From: Sclerurus mexicanus
Lineage: Eukaryota > Chordata > Aves > Passeriformes > Furnariidae
DNA length: 64,000 bases
Assembly (NCBI GenBank): GCA_013396755.1
Contig: VWZF01002258.1
Coordinates: 310,001-374,000 of the forward strand
Reading direction: 5' to 3'
The position numbers were made by a program, and so were the translations under genes. Below the pieces are notes generated by a model, which worked only from the letters and a program-made list of their open reading frames with translations, was not told where the DNA came from and did not search any database. Positions 24,736 through 39,600 of this stretch are shown here, one piece after another. Every line of letters starts with the position of its first letter. The stretch's first letter is position 1.

Positions 24736-26429
24736 GATGAAATCTTCAGGGTACCCAGCTGCTTAGGATCTCAGAATCTGGTGGTTCGCACCTGCAAATG
24801 GTGATTTCTTCAGGAGATGTTGATAGGAAAGTGAAAGTTTCTCTAGTCCTAAGTATCTAGGCACTGTAACCTGCTCCAAAATCCTGCCAGAGTTTAGGAA
24901 GTACATTGGCAAAAGCTATTCAGAGGACCTTGGCTCATGAACAGCTCACGTTTAGAAAGAGAAGTTTATAACCTGTTTCTTTCCTTTGCTTTCCCCACCA
25001 CAACACTGACAAGAACCCAGCCTGAAGGTACAGACAAATTTGGCCTCTTCAAATGAAGTGATCACAACTAGGAGGTTAAGGTGACAGACAACAGAAACTA
25101 GTCTTTTTCTTGTAAAAAAGAGTGGACAATCTGAAGATGACAATAATAATTATCTGGAATATGACAGATCCATACGTACCACACACAAGCATACACAAAT
25201 TTACAAAAATATATCAATACAGACACACACATTATAATTCTTCCTGTTTGGTATTTCCTACTATTTTAATAAACTTACTAGTCAATACAAACAGAAAATT
25301 AAATAGTATTGCAACTTGTCAAGGAAATGTCCCTACTCTACATAAACACAAAATTTAGTAATCTATTCTCTGATCAGATCTACAGTTCACTGTGTGTTTT
25401 CTTATGTTCTGGTAAGTTAGTATTTCCTCCTATAGCATTACAAGCAAAGTTTGTCAAATAAATGCCAGCAAGTAAAGCATACTATTCTGGAAGGTTAGAG
25501 TCATAAGAATCATTTAACTCTCACTACAAAAGCAGTTCTGTCAAAATAGTTCCATTTGACAACTGTAACTACTACATCTATTATGATTATAACTTTGAAT
25601 ATTATATAAATTGACATATTACAGAAAAAGACCTGTATTAATCAGAAAGGATAAGACCAGCACTTGCCAATAAGCCTGAACTTGAACCATTTTATTGTTT
25701 TATTGTGACAAACCTTCAAGAGCACTGAATTAGGAGCAAGGACTGATTTGCAATACACATTATTAGAGCATTATTCAAAAACTTGATACATTTTATTCCT
25801 GGTTATACAAAACTGTACCCTTTTTGCCAATTAATCCTTTTTATGATATGTAAGTTGAACAAATCAAATACAAAACTGGATTCATTCTCAGTTGTAGAAG
25901 AATTTGAAAGGTGTAATTATATGACTATATATATGGAAGTATGAAAACAATGTCCATTTTTCAGATATTAAATTTAGGAATGCGTAGCACACAGCAACTA
26001 GCTTCTTTCTCTTTGTAGTATCTTTGTACTATTATTTGGTTCTAGTAAATCTAAGTGAATAAAAGTACTGCTTTTACATTTTTCAAGGGCATGTCCATAT
26101 AGGTCACATATTTTCATAAAGCTTGTTAAAAAAATCAAATCCTAAAGAATAAACTCCTTACTAGCATTTCTGTTATTAACTGAATTAAGACTGTTTTTCC
26201 TAACATGATATATTAAATGTAAAATGAATAGAAAATTAATTTTATATTGAAATGTGTTTCAATAGAATCTCTTCTAAATCCATCTGTAAAATTGAGTTAC
26301 AAATTAAAACTTGGGTAAAGAAAGACCTGCCAGTCATTTTAGCACTTTCTTTGAGCCAACCTATCTGAGGCAGCTGCAAACCTACATTTAAGGGTCATAT
26401 ATTTTCTTTCAAATCAGCTTCCAAATGCA
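24736..26429. other. Intron, no recognised feature
   Basis: AT-rich intron without recognised exons or repeats. Confidence 0.55.
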
Positions 26430-26660
26430 TCTCAGAGAATGGGCTATGACAGTGGTTTAAAGCTTTATTCCCCTCTGCAGTTACAAGTCATCACAATGCT
26501 GACTCTAATCAGGTTACTCTGCATCTGTCTGTCACAAATAACCTAGTAACAACTAAATGGATTGCCATAAATCTTTCAATTAGAATTTATAACTTTATTA
26601 GCACAATATTTTTGAACTGATTGCATTACTTTGAAGAGCAGCTTTCATTTATTTTGTCAT
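26430..26660. promoter_or_regulatory. Enhancer-like block (candidate)
   Basis: Contains CTGCAGTTACAAGTCATC, ACAATGCTGACTCTAATCAG (a MAF half-site next to a homeodomain core), ATCTGTCTGTCACAAATAACC and CTTTCAATTAGAATTTATAAC. It is dense in motifs and without simple repeats. Inference only. Confidence 0.3.
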
Positions 26661-29600
26661 TTGGGGGTCAAATGTGTACAAAGGCTTGAAGCTGCATACA
26701 CAATAGGAAGCCTTACTTCAACTTCATGGTGGTCTCCAGAATTTCTCTTCTCCAGAGACTGCAGCCAAATTCTTAAAAGATCACTTTGATTACTGTGCTG
26801 AGGTTGAATGGTGGTACACCATTTGGCTAAACGTGACCAAGTTTCTTCACTACACACAAGGGTTACAGTGCCAGTTTTACAACCCTGATAAGGCTTCATA
26901 AAAGAGCAATTTGCCATTGGGTAAGCTTTCAAAGGGTTTTATGTCTGTCTTTGTTTTGCTTTAGAGCTGCTGAAATCCATGCCAAGGATCAAATCTCTAC
27001 ACAGGGGATGAGGATCAAGTGATATTTAGTGATCTTAACAAATGTGCCTTGATACACCTTTGTCTTGAGGTAGGGTTGGGGAAAAGGAAATAGCATTAGT
27101 TCACTAAAAATTTTTAAGTATTTGTTTCATTATTATATAAGTACCCTGTATTTGCTGAATTATAACAATCCTAAACAACACATGTTGCAGTTAAGAAAAG
27201 GAAATAACCTGAGCAGCTGATTTAGATGAATATACTTTTAACTACACTGGAATACAAACACAGATTAATTCATGTTAAATACATAGGCACACATGCACTT
27301 ACACCTCAAGAATCAAAGTACAATTTAAGTTTCAGTTTTGTTTTAAGGGACTGACTTTTGCAAATTTTAGACATAACATATAAAATTTGCAATTTGGGAA
27401 AAAAATAACATTAAAATTCAATAATGACAGTAATTTTAGGGAAACTGAAGCTGAAGTTACTTTCCTACCTGAAAAGACTGAAAAAGATCAGGAGTTCAAG
27501 TGGAAAAAGGAACCTTCAGAAGACGAGGGCTCAGAAATAGCCATGCATTGCTTTGTGTTTGCCTTATTATTAAATGGCAGTTCCCAAAGTTCTGCAAAGC
27601 TGTTAACATGCTTTGGATTCTCTGGTGAGATCTACGGAAAACTTACAGCTTTTACTGGCTGTTTGTGTGAAAATTTAAATGCAGATGCAAGTAACAGGTA
27701 GTTCACTAATGGTTTTATTTAGAGACATAGGTGAAAGGTGCAAATCAGGTGAAAAGTTCACGTACAAGGAGACCATAATGTAATAAAGTACTTCAGCTCA
27801 TACTAAGCTGTTATCAAAAAAAAACCCAAAATTCATTAGCCTACCTTGCTAGAAAGCTGTGGAGTCATCATTTAGATTTTATTTCTTCCTTACAAACACA
27901 CAAATATATGCTCTAAAAGAGAGAAACCTTGCTAAGTACATTATTATAGAAAGGAATCATTTTATTACTAACATACCTCTGCCAGGCCCAAAATAAGAAA
28001 AGAACAGATCTACACTGTAACATAAGGAATTAGTCTGCCCTGCTTTTGCTTCTGCTACTCTAGACTACTCAAACATAGGCTTGCAGTCTAAGATTTGAAA
28101 CCCAAACATACTTCTGTATCCTTAGAAAACAAGTCAAGACTTGATATTTCTGTGAGCAGTCCAGATCTGGCACAACGGGAGCCCTGAGCGCCTCTCCAAC
28201 AGGCACAGCAACCAAAAGTTGGAAACAGCCAGAAACAGAAAATCAGAAGCACAAATCATCCGCCTTCCTGTTTCCATGTACTTCTAACCTTTACCTGACC
28301 CTTCACCCAGAAGAAAAATTTGTTCAAGATAGCCTAGGAATCTTGAGGTAGTTCATTTCAAAGACGCTTTGGAAGAAAGTGTCAGTTGTTAGAAATCACA
28401 CTGCATTCGTTTTCAAACAGACATGCCATGGAGGAGCCAATAACTTCTGACTTGTCTTTACACACCTTGCTCTTACTGATACAAAGTTCAGGAAAGAGCC
28501 TTAAAAACGTAAATTAGATTAGAAAAAAAAAAAAAGGCAGTAGTATCTTACTCCCTAACAAAAATGTGTAGCAGCAAACTAATTATCTTCTACACTAGAA
28601 TCCTCTTAAATCTCTAAAGAAAACAGGAAATTATATTTGAAAAAAAAAAAAATGCTCATGTATGGTCTAAAAACTACAATCACTTCTGTTCCAGAGCACC
28701 TCCACAGGGACTCATAAGGAAAATAGAGTGGTGATATTTCTCAAAAACTAGATAAAAACATAGAATGATAGACCAGTGTATTCAGCAAACTGCTGATAAT
28801 TCATATTTGAGAGAAAAGGCTTGATTCTTTGTTCCTTATTCCTCCTGAGATTTCAGCACATTCCACATCCCATCATTTCTGAGTACATAATTCCCTGTGG
28901 CTCCTGACACCAAAGTGTCCACAGGGGTTTGTGTTGCATATATCGAATACAAGCAATGCAGGCTTATCCCAGCCTGAGAGCCAGAACAGGGAGCAGAGTT
29001 AGCAAAAAGGCCACCCATATTCAACTTTAAATCCATCAGACATGGTTTGTGACATTATTTACCCAGACCATGGTGCTGTCAGGATAGGAGACCACAAGAA
29101 TGTCTTTTTCATCTCTTTAGGGCTCATAATATCAACAAAACACAGTATACTGAACAAAGGCTTGAGTTAGACTATAATATAAAAGTTTTCACACTCCTGG
29201 CATAAATCTGAAAAATCTTGGGTTTTGAAGCTCTGAATCTAACAATGTAAGCACTGCATGCGCTTTTTAGGAAGATTTCTGATTTTTCCTCTCTGTATTT
29301 AGTTAGGAAAATACATTAATACACCTAGATATTAGAGCATCATCTACCCCAATAAATAACTGTTATAGATAGCTCTCTTTTGTAAAACAGCTTTCATTCT
29401 TAGGCCCATCTAAGGCCACATAAAAACTTAGTGAAAACAAATTCTACAAATTTATAAAGACTTAAATACTATTTGTCAATGCAAAGATAGCATGCTCAGT
29501 TTTAAGAAAATGAGACAAAACTTACGTATTATTTTCCTTCCTGATTAAATTTCCCTTTATTTAAAACTAAAAGTTTTTTTTATCAGTTATGACTATATGT

Positions 29601-32600
29601 TTTGAAAAGCTTATTTTTAACTCAAGACCATACAGCTGGAAAAGCAAGAAGTACTTAGTGTACCTAAAACCTCATTAGATTGATCTGTATTATACTTAAC
29701 CACTGAAATGGAAAACTAAGAATATTAATATGGCAGCTTTGACATCACAACAATTGATGCAAATTCTAGGGTCTAACTTGATAATTCCTGCATGCTTCCC
29801 CCACTGAAAGAGCAGAACTATTGTCATATTCTGAGCGTACATGTAGTTTAACCTGACTTCATTTTTGTAATGGGGAATTGTGACAAAGAACTGGAATTCA
29901 TTTTCTAAAATAACACATCTTACGTGTCAATAAAAAGAAACAAGAGAAGTCACAAGAATTAATGAGGTTGATTATAAGTCAGAGATCTCAAAAGGATATT
30001 ATCAGCTCTAAAGTAAGTCAAATGTCAAACTTGGGTTAAAAGTCATTTCAAGTACTGTGTATATTCTTCCACACTTTGGGATAATCCCCTCTAGATTAAT
30101 GTCTTCTTATCACTTTTTCCCTCTCAGCATATTCAAAACACTTACCAAAAGAAAAATCAAGGAGTCAGTACAAACTAAAGTACTTTTACAGTAAGAAAAA
30201 AAGCAGCCATGGCACGTAAAATCTCTCTGGGCTAAAAGAACAACTTGTGTACAAAGCTGTGCATGTGGATAAACACTGATCAGATCCAGTGGGCAAACAG
30301 TGCTCTTGTATCAACAGGAGCAGAATGTCCCACAGCTCCCTGCTGGACCAGCATGATTATACCATTTCACATCAGGTGTACCCTCAGTCTCAGAAACTCT
30401 TTCGAGATAAAAAGTTGCCCAACAGATTGTAAAATGGGGGTGTAAACACATAGAAATCTGTAGCAGAAAAAATAACTGAAATCCCAGGACTTTCCCTTTC
30501 ATTCTAAAACTTGGAAGGAATATTAGGTAAAAGGGGGAAATCAAAATCTGTGTTAGTAAATACTTTATACAATGGACATTACAAACTGGACAAAAAGAAA
30601 TGAAATTGTTTATGCAGCCAGTTTCTACAAAGTTTTAACTCAGATTTATATTCATAGTGACAGCATTTTGAACCCATGAAAGAACTTAAGAGCTTAAACA
30701 AGATCCATTCATTGGTTAACTGATACAAGTCCTGAATGTAAGATTCGGGTCTGACTTTTATTTCAGTATTAGTAATAAAACTGTAATCACTATCTCATCT
30801 GAAATCATCTTTCCCCTTTGGCTGCACATGACATTAAAGGTTTCAAATGTCATACTTGTAAACTATTTGGAATTATAAGATGTTTCCACAAAACTGCTAT
30901 ATTAAATGGAACCTGAAGTTGCCTATTATATAAAAGAAGAATAGAAATTAGGTACTCAAAAAACCCAAAAAAGTAGAAAGAAACAGGCTCTCAGGCCTCC
31001 CAGAAATAAAACCCACTAAATTAAGAACTGTTAAGAATTAAGGATTATGACTCCTTGAACCTTAAACATTAAGCCTACTACAAAAGCAAATCATTAACAA
31101 TTTACTTCCATAAAGACATTTGTTAATAGTTGGTATAATGCTAACACAGAAGATTTATAAGACTTTAAATTACAAAAGCAACACTTCTCTAAAAACTCCC
31201 TCTCATCACCTTTTATGAAGTCAAATAGGCTATGGATTAAAAGTCATATTTCCTCAAATCTACACACAAAATGAAACCCCATTTTGGCTCTGTTGTCTGG
31301 ACCACATTGCAAGAGGAAGAACAATGACAATAAATAAACTTGAAACTTCTTCATTATGTTAGATTTCACTTCACTACTGCATACAGCATTATTCTCAACT
31401 GCATTTTTGAGGTCAACAGCCCAAAAGAGTATCAGACAAATTTGCTTCACAAGTCACTTTCAGCACAGGAATCCTATTAGAACTAACATGGAAAGGGAAA
31501 AAATAAATAAAAACCCCAACAAAAACCCAGAGTGTGTTTAATACTTTTTCTTTGGGCATTTTTTCCCATTGATTGTCATAATTTTCCTGGATATGTAGCC
31601 ATTTGGAGGCAACGTTTTCTTCACTTGTCTGTGAAGCAACCATGTCCATTATTCCCTTTATAGGTCTTTTATAGTACATGATATATATTTGATATTTGGG
31701 CTAAGAAGCTGGTGCTATTTCTAGTATTTATAAACAATGATTTTATTTCCTTTAATAAAGTTCTTACTGACATTAGATTGAAATCACTTGCACATTTTCA
31801 CTGGTCCATCTGCTGGAAGCACTAGGCTTTGTATGTCACTTTCTGACACCAAGATTTTTATTTGTAGGTACACACAAATTTATGAAAATAAAAACCTTAG
31901 TACACATGTACCAACAACTCATCAATCTGCAAATAAATGTTTTGTAACATAGAAGTTATTTGCTCCAGAATTGGACTTCAAAAAAATCCCTAATCTTAGG
32001 CTGTCAGAGAGCAATAACAAGATTTACTGGCTAACAGGGTTGAAATTAAATAGGTCTCTAAAGAAAAAGTTGATTCAATATGAATTGGCCAGTTTTAGAC
32101 TTCAAAAATCACTGCAAGTTTTCTGCCTCATAAGTGTCTGGTTGCTCTAAAGCCAAAGCTTCTTCCATTCTGAAAAGCACTTTTATTTCTTGAAACACTG
32201 CAGGAAAAGACAAGTATTGGTGAATTATAGCTTTGTAAGTTAATAAGCTTACTTCTGACCCTAGAACACTCTTTAGTACTTGGTATTAATAAGTGTGTTT
32301 ATCACTGAAAAAGATGATGGCCTTCTAATTTCTGTGATTTCTGTCCTATCAATCCTGAACACAACATTCCCAGTACCTAGATCCACGATCACACAGGTAG
32401 CCGAGCATGTTACTGCTCAGGCAAACGTGTTATGAATTCTCAGATGATGAACTATGCTAAGGCTGATGTCAGAGGTGATGAAATTGATAATCCATCAGTA
32501 ATTTTCTAACCACTACAACATCTCTGACCCATTGAACTAAATAAATGTATTTAATCACTGACTAGTCAACTGATCAGAAAGTGCCACAGGGTGAAGTGAG

Positions 32601-33840
32601 TGTCTTGACAAAGGGAAGACAGGCACTACCCTAAAACCACTGTCACAACAAGCATATCTTATCTCAGCCTCTTACCCACAGATTCACACTGAAATCATAT
32701 TACAGAAAAGAAGTTTTGTTTATGGCAGAACAAAACTCCTCTTGTAAGGAGGAGTTAGGGTTAATCCTTAAGAAAATAATTCTGGCAACACATCTCAGAC
32801 TGTTTTTTCCTGTAAACAGATTAGGTTAAAACTGCAAAAAGCCCTTTGATCACCACTGATGAATCATAGTCCAAATAACACATGATACAAGCAAAAGATG
32901 CAGCTTTCAGAGAAGGTTTTTCAGCACCTTTCTGGGTGATGTATTCTACCTGTGGTCTGACTGCTGCCAGTTTTGTGGCTAAGAAGAATGGCAGGCCAAA
33001 TCCTGCACCCTTCAAAGAGGTCTTAAGCAAACTTTTCCTGGCACAGAAAAACCTGATTGCATAGAAGGTGGTACTTTCCCCAGGTGTTCCCATGGCAAAT
33101 CAACCTGCCTCCCCTGCACTAGGTTATTAATGCCTCATTTTCCTGATGTTCTGTGTTGGCAGCCACAACAGAAAGCTTTGAACTTGTTTATTCACACTTG
33201 TTTAATCCTGTCTCCGCACAGCACATCACAGCCTGTGGGGCTCGGAAGATGGATGAGTGAAACCAAGGCCGCGAGGGGGTCAGGGTCAGGGTGTCGCTGA
33301 ATCTCAATAACTCCATCACTCACTGCAGCAGGCACTTCAGAGGTCACCTCAACTCAGGAGCTTGGGATAGGCAGTGGGAAAACAGCTGGCACGAGTGTAC
33401 ACATACCCCCTGCAGTTGATGCTACATATGGAAACAAGTACAAATCTTACCTACACTGCGCCTTCAGTGGGTTTCAGTCTACTTGGTTAGAAAAAGAAAA
33501 AAAGAAAACAATTTTTTTACAAATATCTGGTGGGTATCAAGCAGCAACACCAAGACATAAGAGAGGACAACTAAAGAATCAGAGAAATAATGTCAGTTTG
33601 GTATTTCTTCTGTAACTATTTGCATATGTACTGGACTAAGGGAAAGGAGCAATAGAGAGCACACTATGTCATAGACTGGCTCTAGCACACAGTGACAGTG
33701 GACGGAAAGACATTTCATGCAGTTGTGCACGCTGGTGGCCTGACAAAGAAGCTTCTTTGAAACACGGGCAGCACAGATGACACTAAAATTCCTACACTGT
33801 CCCCTGCTTAGGGATTTTAATGAGTATCAATGACAAATCA

Positions 33841-33950
33841 TAATTTTTTTTTTTCTTATAGTATATATGTATTTCATATATATATTTTGTGCATATAGAC
33901 ACATTTATAATATATATACACACATATATGCATATATATCATTTGAGAGC
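33841..33950. repeat. AT-rich simple sequence (TA/CATA type)
   Basis: A T run is followed by imperfect TATA, CATATA and ACACATATATG units. It is low-complexity sequence with no sign of mobile origin. Confidence 0.8.
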
Positions 33951-34608
33951 CTGCATTCCCATAACTCTAGAAAATTATTATGTTGTTAATACCTATATTG
34001 CAAACTTTATCCTGTTTGTTAACCTGTTCTGCCTGTTACTGATAGGAACCTGATCATATGCTGAAACAAAACTTACTTTCTTACACTCTTAACTTCTACT
34101 TTTTACATCCACTCCTCCATTCTGCAAAAAGTGAAATTATTTCCAAGTGAGATGGAAATCAGTATTATTGAACTACCTTTAAACATATCTGCAGCACTGA
34201 AATAAAACTGGAAAAGGGTTTGATCCAACAGAAACCAAGTTCTCATTTGTTTATTATGCAGGTGTATAAAGGGAAAAGTGACATATAAACTTAGATCTGC
34301 ACATATGCACAGCGTATTTATGATAGCAAATCAAAATATATTAATGAATAGGAAAATTAGCAAGTGAATTATATAAAGAATACTGAAAGTATTCTTTTAT
34401 TCTAGGTAGAGCAAAAGAAGTCCTTATAGTCTGACCAAGTTATTTGATAAGAAAATCCAGAATAAAAAAATCCAGGGCTCTGTCCCAAACTCCACACTTC
34501 CAGTTCCACAAGTGTAAAAGTATGGGCTTCAATGGAGGGACCGTTCAGACTAAGGAGACCAGTAGGGAAATTCTACAACAATTTGCAGATCAATTTTTTA
34601 TCGTTTCC

Positions 34609-34646
34609 TTTTTTTTTTTCCTTTTTTTTTTTTTTTTTTGGGGGGT
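34609..34646. repeat. Poly-T tract ending in G run
   Basis: Two T runs separated by CC (the second about 18 bases, 34622-34639) pass directly into six G bases and a GGTGGTGGTG stretch. It could be the reversed poly-A of an old retrocopy, but no parental sequence could be recognised next to it. Confidence 0.7.
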
Positions 34647-36214
34647 GGTGGTGTGGGAGAGTTGTGGATGGAGACGATAGTGGTGCTGTTTTGGAATTTG
34701 ATTTTTTTGTTTGGATTGCTGCAACTTCTTTCCCTATGGCCTCTTTTCTGAAAAGTTTATTTATATTAAGTGCTTCCAGGGGGCAATAAGACGGATAGAA
34801 TCAAAGTTCACAAAGTTTAAATCATATAAAATCTACTAAAAAGTCAAAAATTTGCAGTAACTAATACATTCAGAATCAGAAGCCACTCAAGTAGGAACAC
34901 AATCTTAATAAAAGCATGAAGAAAGTCACCTGTCTTTTTACAGTAGGTGGAGGGAGGCAAATAAAATGAAGAATATCCCTCATATTTTTAAGATATCATG
35001 CTACCAATCAAAATATTTGGCTTCTGCCCGTGGTTCTGCAATCAACACGATACATGGCATTGAACAGATGGCTCTGAAGCTCAAGGAAAACATGACTGAT
35101 GTTCGGTATTGCCACCACTGACTTTCAGGCATACATCTCTAGGAGCGGAATTTACAGGTTTGAAGCAGGTAATTAAGATGCTTGTACAGCAGAATAAGAA
35201 TTGTGTATATGCCAAGGGAATTAATAGGGGCTCTAAGGTATGTATCTTTAGCATCTCAAGTGGCTTAAGTCACATTTCCCAGCTGAGGTTGCAAGCTACC
35301 TATTTCCCTCTCCAACTATCCAAAGAACAAATAACATTTACTCAACCCCAGAATTAAACTGTTTGAGGAAGATGTGATTTCCAGATGCTGATTCCAGACT
35401 TGAAACATTAACATATAAAAATAAGAAGACAGAGCTAGAAACAATGTAGGTGGAACACAAAAACAAATATTTTCCAAAAGTAATTTCAGGTTGGGTTTTT
35501 TGCCATTTACTCTTTAGTAACAATTATGTTTTGCTAAAAGAAAAAGCCATCCTGGCATACCTTGAAAAAGTCAAACTTTCCAGTTTGCTTCAGTAGCTTC
35601 TAATTTATACCCAGACTGTGCTTTCATATGGGCTTTGTTATCAACCTAATTTTAAAACATTCTAAATATTGAAGTACATTTCAAGAGAAAAGCAAGCTGC
35701 AGACAAAGAAAGGAAATATAACTCTATGCATCACATTAAACATGAAGAATGGAATGATATTGAAGACTAGCATAGGAGACACTCATTGAAGTGGAATAAT
35801 AGAAAGTGCAAGGTCACCTGCTTTCAAACTAGTCACAAAGTTTACAAAGTAAAGCTCATCTGTTACAAATCACAGAGGAAGGGAAAAATCTTAACCAGAT
35901 CACTACAGAATGCTGTGAACTGCCAAGTGCTTAAAAAAGTTAAACATCATCATATGACTGATAGACAAGTGAAGGTAGTTATTAATATTAGTTTATAATG
36001 CACAGCATTCAAGTCTTGAAATATTACATGTGCTCTACCCACTCATGTCTCAAAAAATGTATGCAGACTAGAACAGGTGACAAATGACTAAAAGGACCAA
36101 GAAAATATTTTCCAAAAGAATATATGAGCTTTTCCTGTTTAACTTAATAGCAGGGATGAGAAGTGACACCACTGTGGACTATAAATACAAAGGAGAGAAA
36201 ACTAAAGAAAAATC

Positions 36215-36645
36215 AGATCATAGAATCATCGAACAGTTTGAGTTGGAAGGGACTTTTTAAAGGTCAACCCACCTGCAATGAGCAGGGACATCTTCACCTA
36301 GACCAGGTTGCTCAGAGCCCCATCCAACCTGATCTTGAATGTTTCCAGGGATGGGGCATCCACCACCTCTCTGAGCAGCCTGTGTCAGTGTTTCACCATT
36401 CACATAATAAAAAAATTCTTCCTTATATCTACTCCTAACTGACCCTCATCCAGCTTAAAACCATTACCCTTTGTCCTATCACAGCAGGTCCTGCTACAAA
36501 TTTTGTCCCCATCTTCCTTATAAATCCCATTCAAGTACTGAAAGGTCACTGTAAGATCTCCCCAGAGATGATTTCTCTCCAAGCTGAACAATTCCAATTC
36601 TCTCAGCCTTTCCTCATCGGAGAGGAGCTCCAAAATCACAAGATA
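36215..36645 (-). mobile_element. CR1 LINE 3' fragment
   Basis: The minus-strand element begins at its 3' end with ATCATAGAATCATCGAACAG, followed by GAGTTGGAAGGGAC, GCTCAGAGCCCCATCCAACC, CACCACCTCTCTGAG, AAAACCATTACCCTTTGTCC and AAGCTGAACAATTCC up to TCTCAGCCTTTCCTCATCGG. This is the standard block order of the avian CR1 tail in reverse. The 5' part is truncated, as is usual for CR1, and there is no intact coding sequence. Confidence 0.92.
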
Positions 36646-39600
36646 GCATAAATCAAGCATGTTTATGTTTACACTGGAAGCACAATAATTATTTTTCTCA
36701 ACATTGGAATATGCAAGTTCCAAGAGAGGCTTTCAACAGAAACAGGGAATAATAGAGTGAGCTTGAGGATGAAGGGGAAGGCAATCAAACTGCCTTTCAA
36801 AGTGCAGCTTGAAACATTTCTGCATGGAATGACAAAATACAGCTGTGCAGAATACAGGAACTCAGTGATCCAGGACTCCCAGTTCTTTACATCACTATGT
36901 CCCTTTGTACAGTGGCAAACAGATCTATGAGACAGCAGAAAGTGACTGCATACACCTCCCTTCTCTATCACAAGAAAGCAGTTTCCCAAGTATCACTATA
37001 CATTCACATCATTGCCAGTTGAAAAATTCAAGCAAGGGGAGTGAAACAAAACCACCACATCATTTCCCACATAAATTCCATGTATTAGAAACTTATTCAA
37101 AGTATAACATCTATGAGAGCATTTGAAGTGTAAGTATCACCAAAGTCATGATTAAATTTTAGTCCTCTAAGAACAGGAAGGAGGGAAGTACATATCCGAA
37201 CAAAGAAAGGAAAAAAAAAATAAGGAAGAAGGGTGAGGTTTTAGTGTCTTCAAACAAATACAGTTATCAGAATAAAAAAACTATATTTGTGCATATATAT
37301 GGATATGTGTAAAACATCCACCAATCTCACCATAATAATTACTTCTAATTACCATACTAATGAACTTCATTAGAATTGAGATCATGCAAAATTTGCAAAG
37401 GAATGGTCTGAAGCACTGCTTAAAATGAGTCCTTTTTTTAAACCTCTCTGACACTGCAGAACAGTACAACAATGAAGCATATGCCAATAGCTAATATTTC
37501 ACTTAACATTCAAATAGTGCTTATGGGCTCCTAAGCAAAGGCAACAGAGTTGTAAAAATGCAATGTTATCTTGTTCTCCTTCATTTCCCATATGAACTAA
37601 AAATCAGAGAAATGTCAACCGAAAAAAAAAAAAAGGAAAAAAAATCAGAACCTGCTGATGTGCACACTAACAGATCAGGCAGTAGCTGATTTTGGTTTCT
37701 TTCAAGCCTTCTGTGAAGTCATCAGTAGTCCCTTAACTGTCAACATTTTATCAAGTAGAGAGAATTCAAAGTTATATAAACAGCAGGATTAGATTTTTAA
37801 AAATAAAATAAAATCAAAGAAAAGGAAAGGGAAAGAAAAAAGCCAATAAAAATAAAACACGGAAATGCACAAGAAATTGTTAGAAGCAGAATCAGATCAA
37901 GCGTACTGCAAATAGCTTCTAAAAATGTAACACAAAGTTCTCTTCTGAGTGGGGAAAAAGGGTAGATTCCAGGCAGAAGAATTCAAGGAATAAATCAGAG
38001 ACCCCTACAATAAACTTCTCTCACCATTTCTGGATGTGAGAACTATTTCTACTGCAGAAATGCTGGGCATGATAGTAGACTGTGTGAGTACACAGTGCAT
38101 GAGAGCACATGGCAAAGACACACTGACCTGTGCTGAAGTATTAATTCACATAGTGGAAACAACTTCCAGGTGTTAAGGAAATTTTTCACTAGGCACACAT
38201 AAACAGCTGATCTTAAGTGTTCACAACAAACACTCTTCTGGTACCCAAGTCTGCTTGTTATGTGTGAACACACATATCTTTCTTTAGACTTCATTATGCT
38301 GTAAACCTCTAAAAAAATAATCTATTATAAGATGACCACAGTATGAAAAGAACAAGAAAAAGAACATGGAGGACAAGAACAAGGTTTGGAGAAACCTACA
38401 GGCATTGTACAGCTTGATATAATGACTGATAAAATTTTAAATATCTCTGGATCTACTGAAAAAAAGTGAGGAGTCATTAGCTCTTTTAGCCTTGGACACA
38501 TTTAAATCTGCACGTCCAGGTGGAGTTCAAGGGATAAGGAATGCAGTGACTTGTCTAAAGCCTAGTGGATGATGACTCTCACAAACTTAAACAGCTTGTG
38601 AGAAACGTGTTAGGATAGAGTTTAGTTTATCCTGATGAAGAACACTTCTATACTATAGAAATTCTAGTTCAGTCTGGCTACTGGTACAAAATCCACTCCC
38701 TCTCAAATATCTAAATTTCTTATCCTAGGTGAATTCAGAAGAAATTAAACCACATACTCAACTAACAGCTAGACTAATAAAGTAAATTATCAGAACAACT
38801 TTCTTGGCTCAAAAGAAAACTTTGCAATGAGATATCAAGTTATGTCTTGATTTATCTGATGTGTCTTCACTCATGTATTTATTAACCTCTTTGATTTCTA
38901 ATAGTGACTGTAAGAATTAAATTGTCCTATACAAAAGTATCATAATAAGTAATGTTTTCTAACAGTGGCATTCCCAATGGCTTCATCCTAATCCACAGAA
39001 AAATCCACAGGAATTGCTTATTGAAAGCTTCAAAAGAACAGAGAAATGTTACTGTTCCCACCATCTTATTAACTCTGCCTTTCCCCAGACTATCTAATCA
39101 GATACAATTTTATTTGTTTTCTTCTAGGAGGGGAATTTCATTTTCATTAAGCGTGCTGTGATAATAGCTATGGTTTGCTAATTTTCTACTTAGAGAAATG
39201 TAGACTAAGAAAAGCATGATCTTTTCAATGTCCTGATATTGCTCATAGACCAGACCACAGTGTTCAGCATTTCAATTTCTACAATAATCACTTCTATCTT
39301 GATGAGAGCAAAGGAGTGCCAGCTCAGACAGAAAGCCTTTCACACTCTATTTAGAAGGATGAGAGTGAGAGAGGCATAAGTAAAGGAACAGGACATGCTC
39401 TTCATGTGTGAAAATAACCCCACAGCAAAATCAGACTTTGAAATTACCAAGAACAAAATTATTAACAATTTTATTAAGTCATACATTGAAGAGAAACTAC
39501 ATGAAAAAATCCTTCACCTATTTGAGTCACATACGCTTGCTCTTTTTTCACTCTGAATATCTCAAACTAAATTATTAGTTCCATTATTGTGAACATACTG

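Larger units (their letters stand above)
26661..36214. other. Long intron stretch with simple repeats
   Basis: AT-rich intron holding A13 runs (28523-28535 and 28640-28652), an alternating TA-rich patch (33841-33950) and a T-then-G tract (34609-34646). 33185-33420 is richer in GC and has several CpGs, but no family was recognised. Open frames such as 26657-26932 (minus) and 27387-27701 (plus) have no domain and no splice context. Confidence 0.55.

Noticed and set aside
26657..26932. Minus-strand 91-codon open frame with a protein-like look (CSEETWSRLAKW)
   Set aside because: No family recognised and the neighbouring frames give nothing. The region may be conserved non-coding sequence rather than coding.
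27387..27701. Plus-strand 104-codon open frame
   Set aside because: Low-complexity charged start followed by unremarkable sequence. No homology or splice signals recognised.
34609..34646. Poly-T/poly-G tract as the tail of a reverse-oriented processed pseudogene
   Set aside because: No recognisable coding or repeat sequence lies on the side where the gene body should be, and no flanking duplication was seen.
37700..37730. Minus-strand reading resembling the start of the ROBO2 Ig2 exon (a DDF triplet)
   Set aside because: Only three residues agree. The following residues do not fit the Ig2 sequence and no acceptor or Ig motif is in place.
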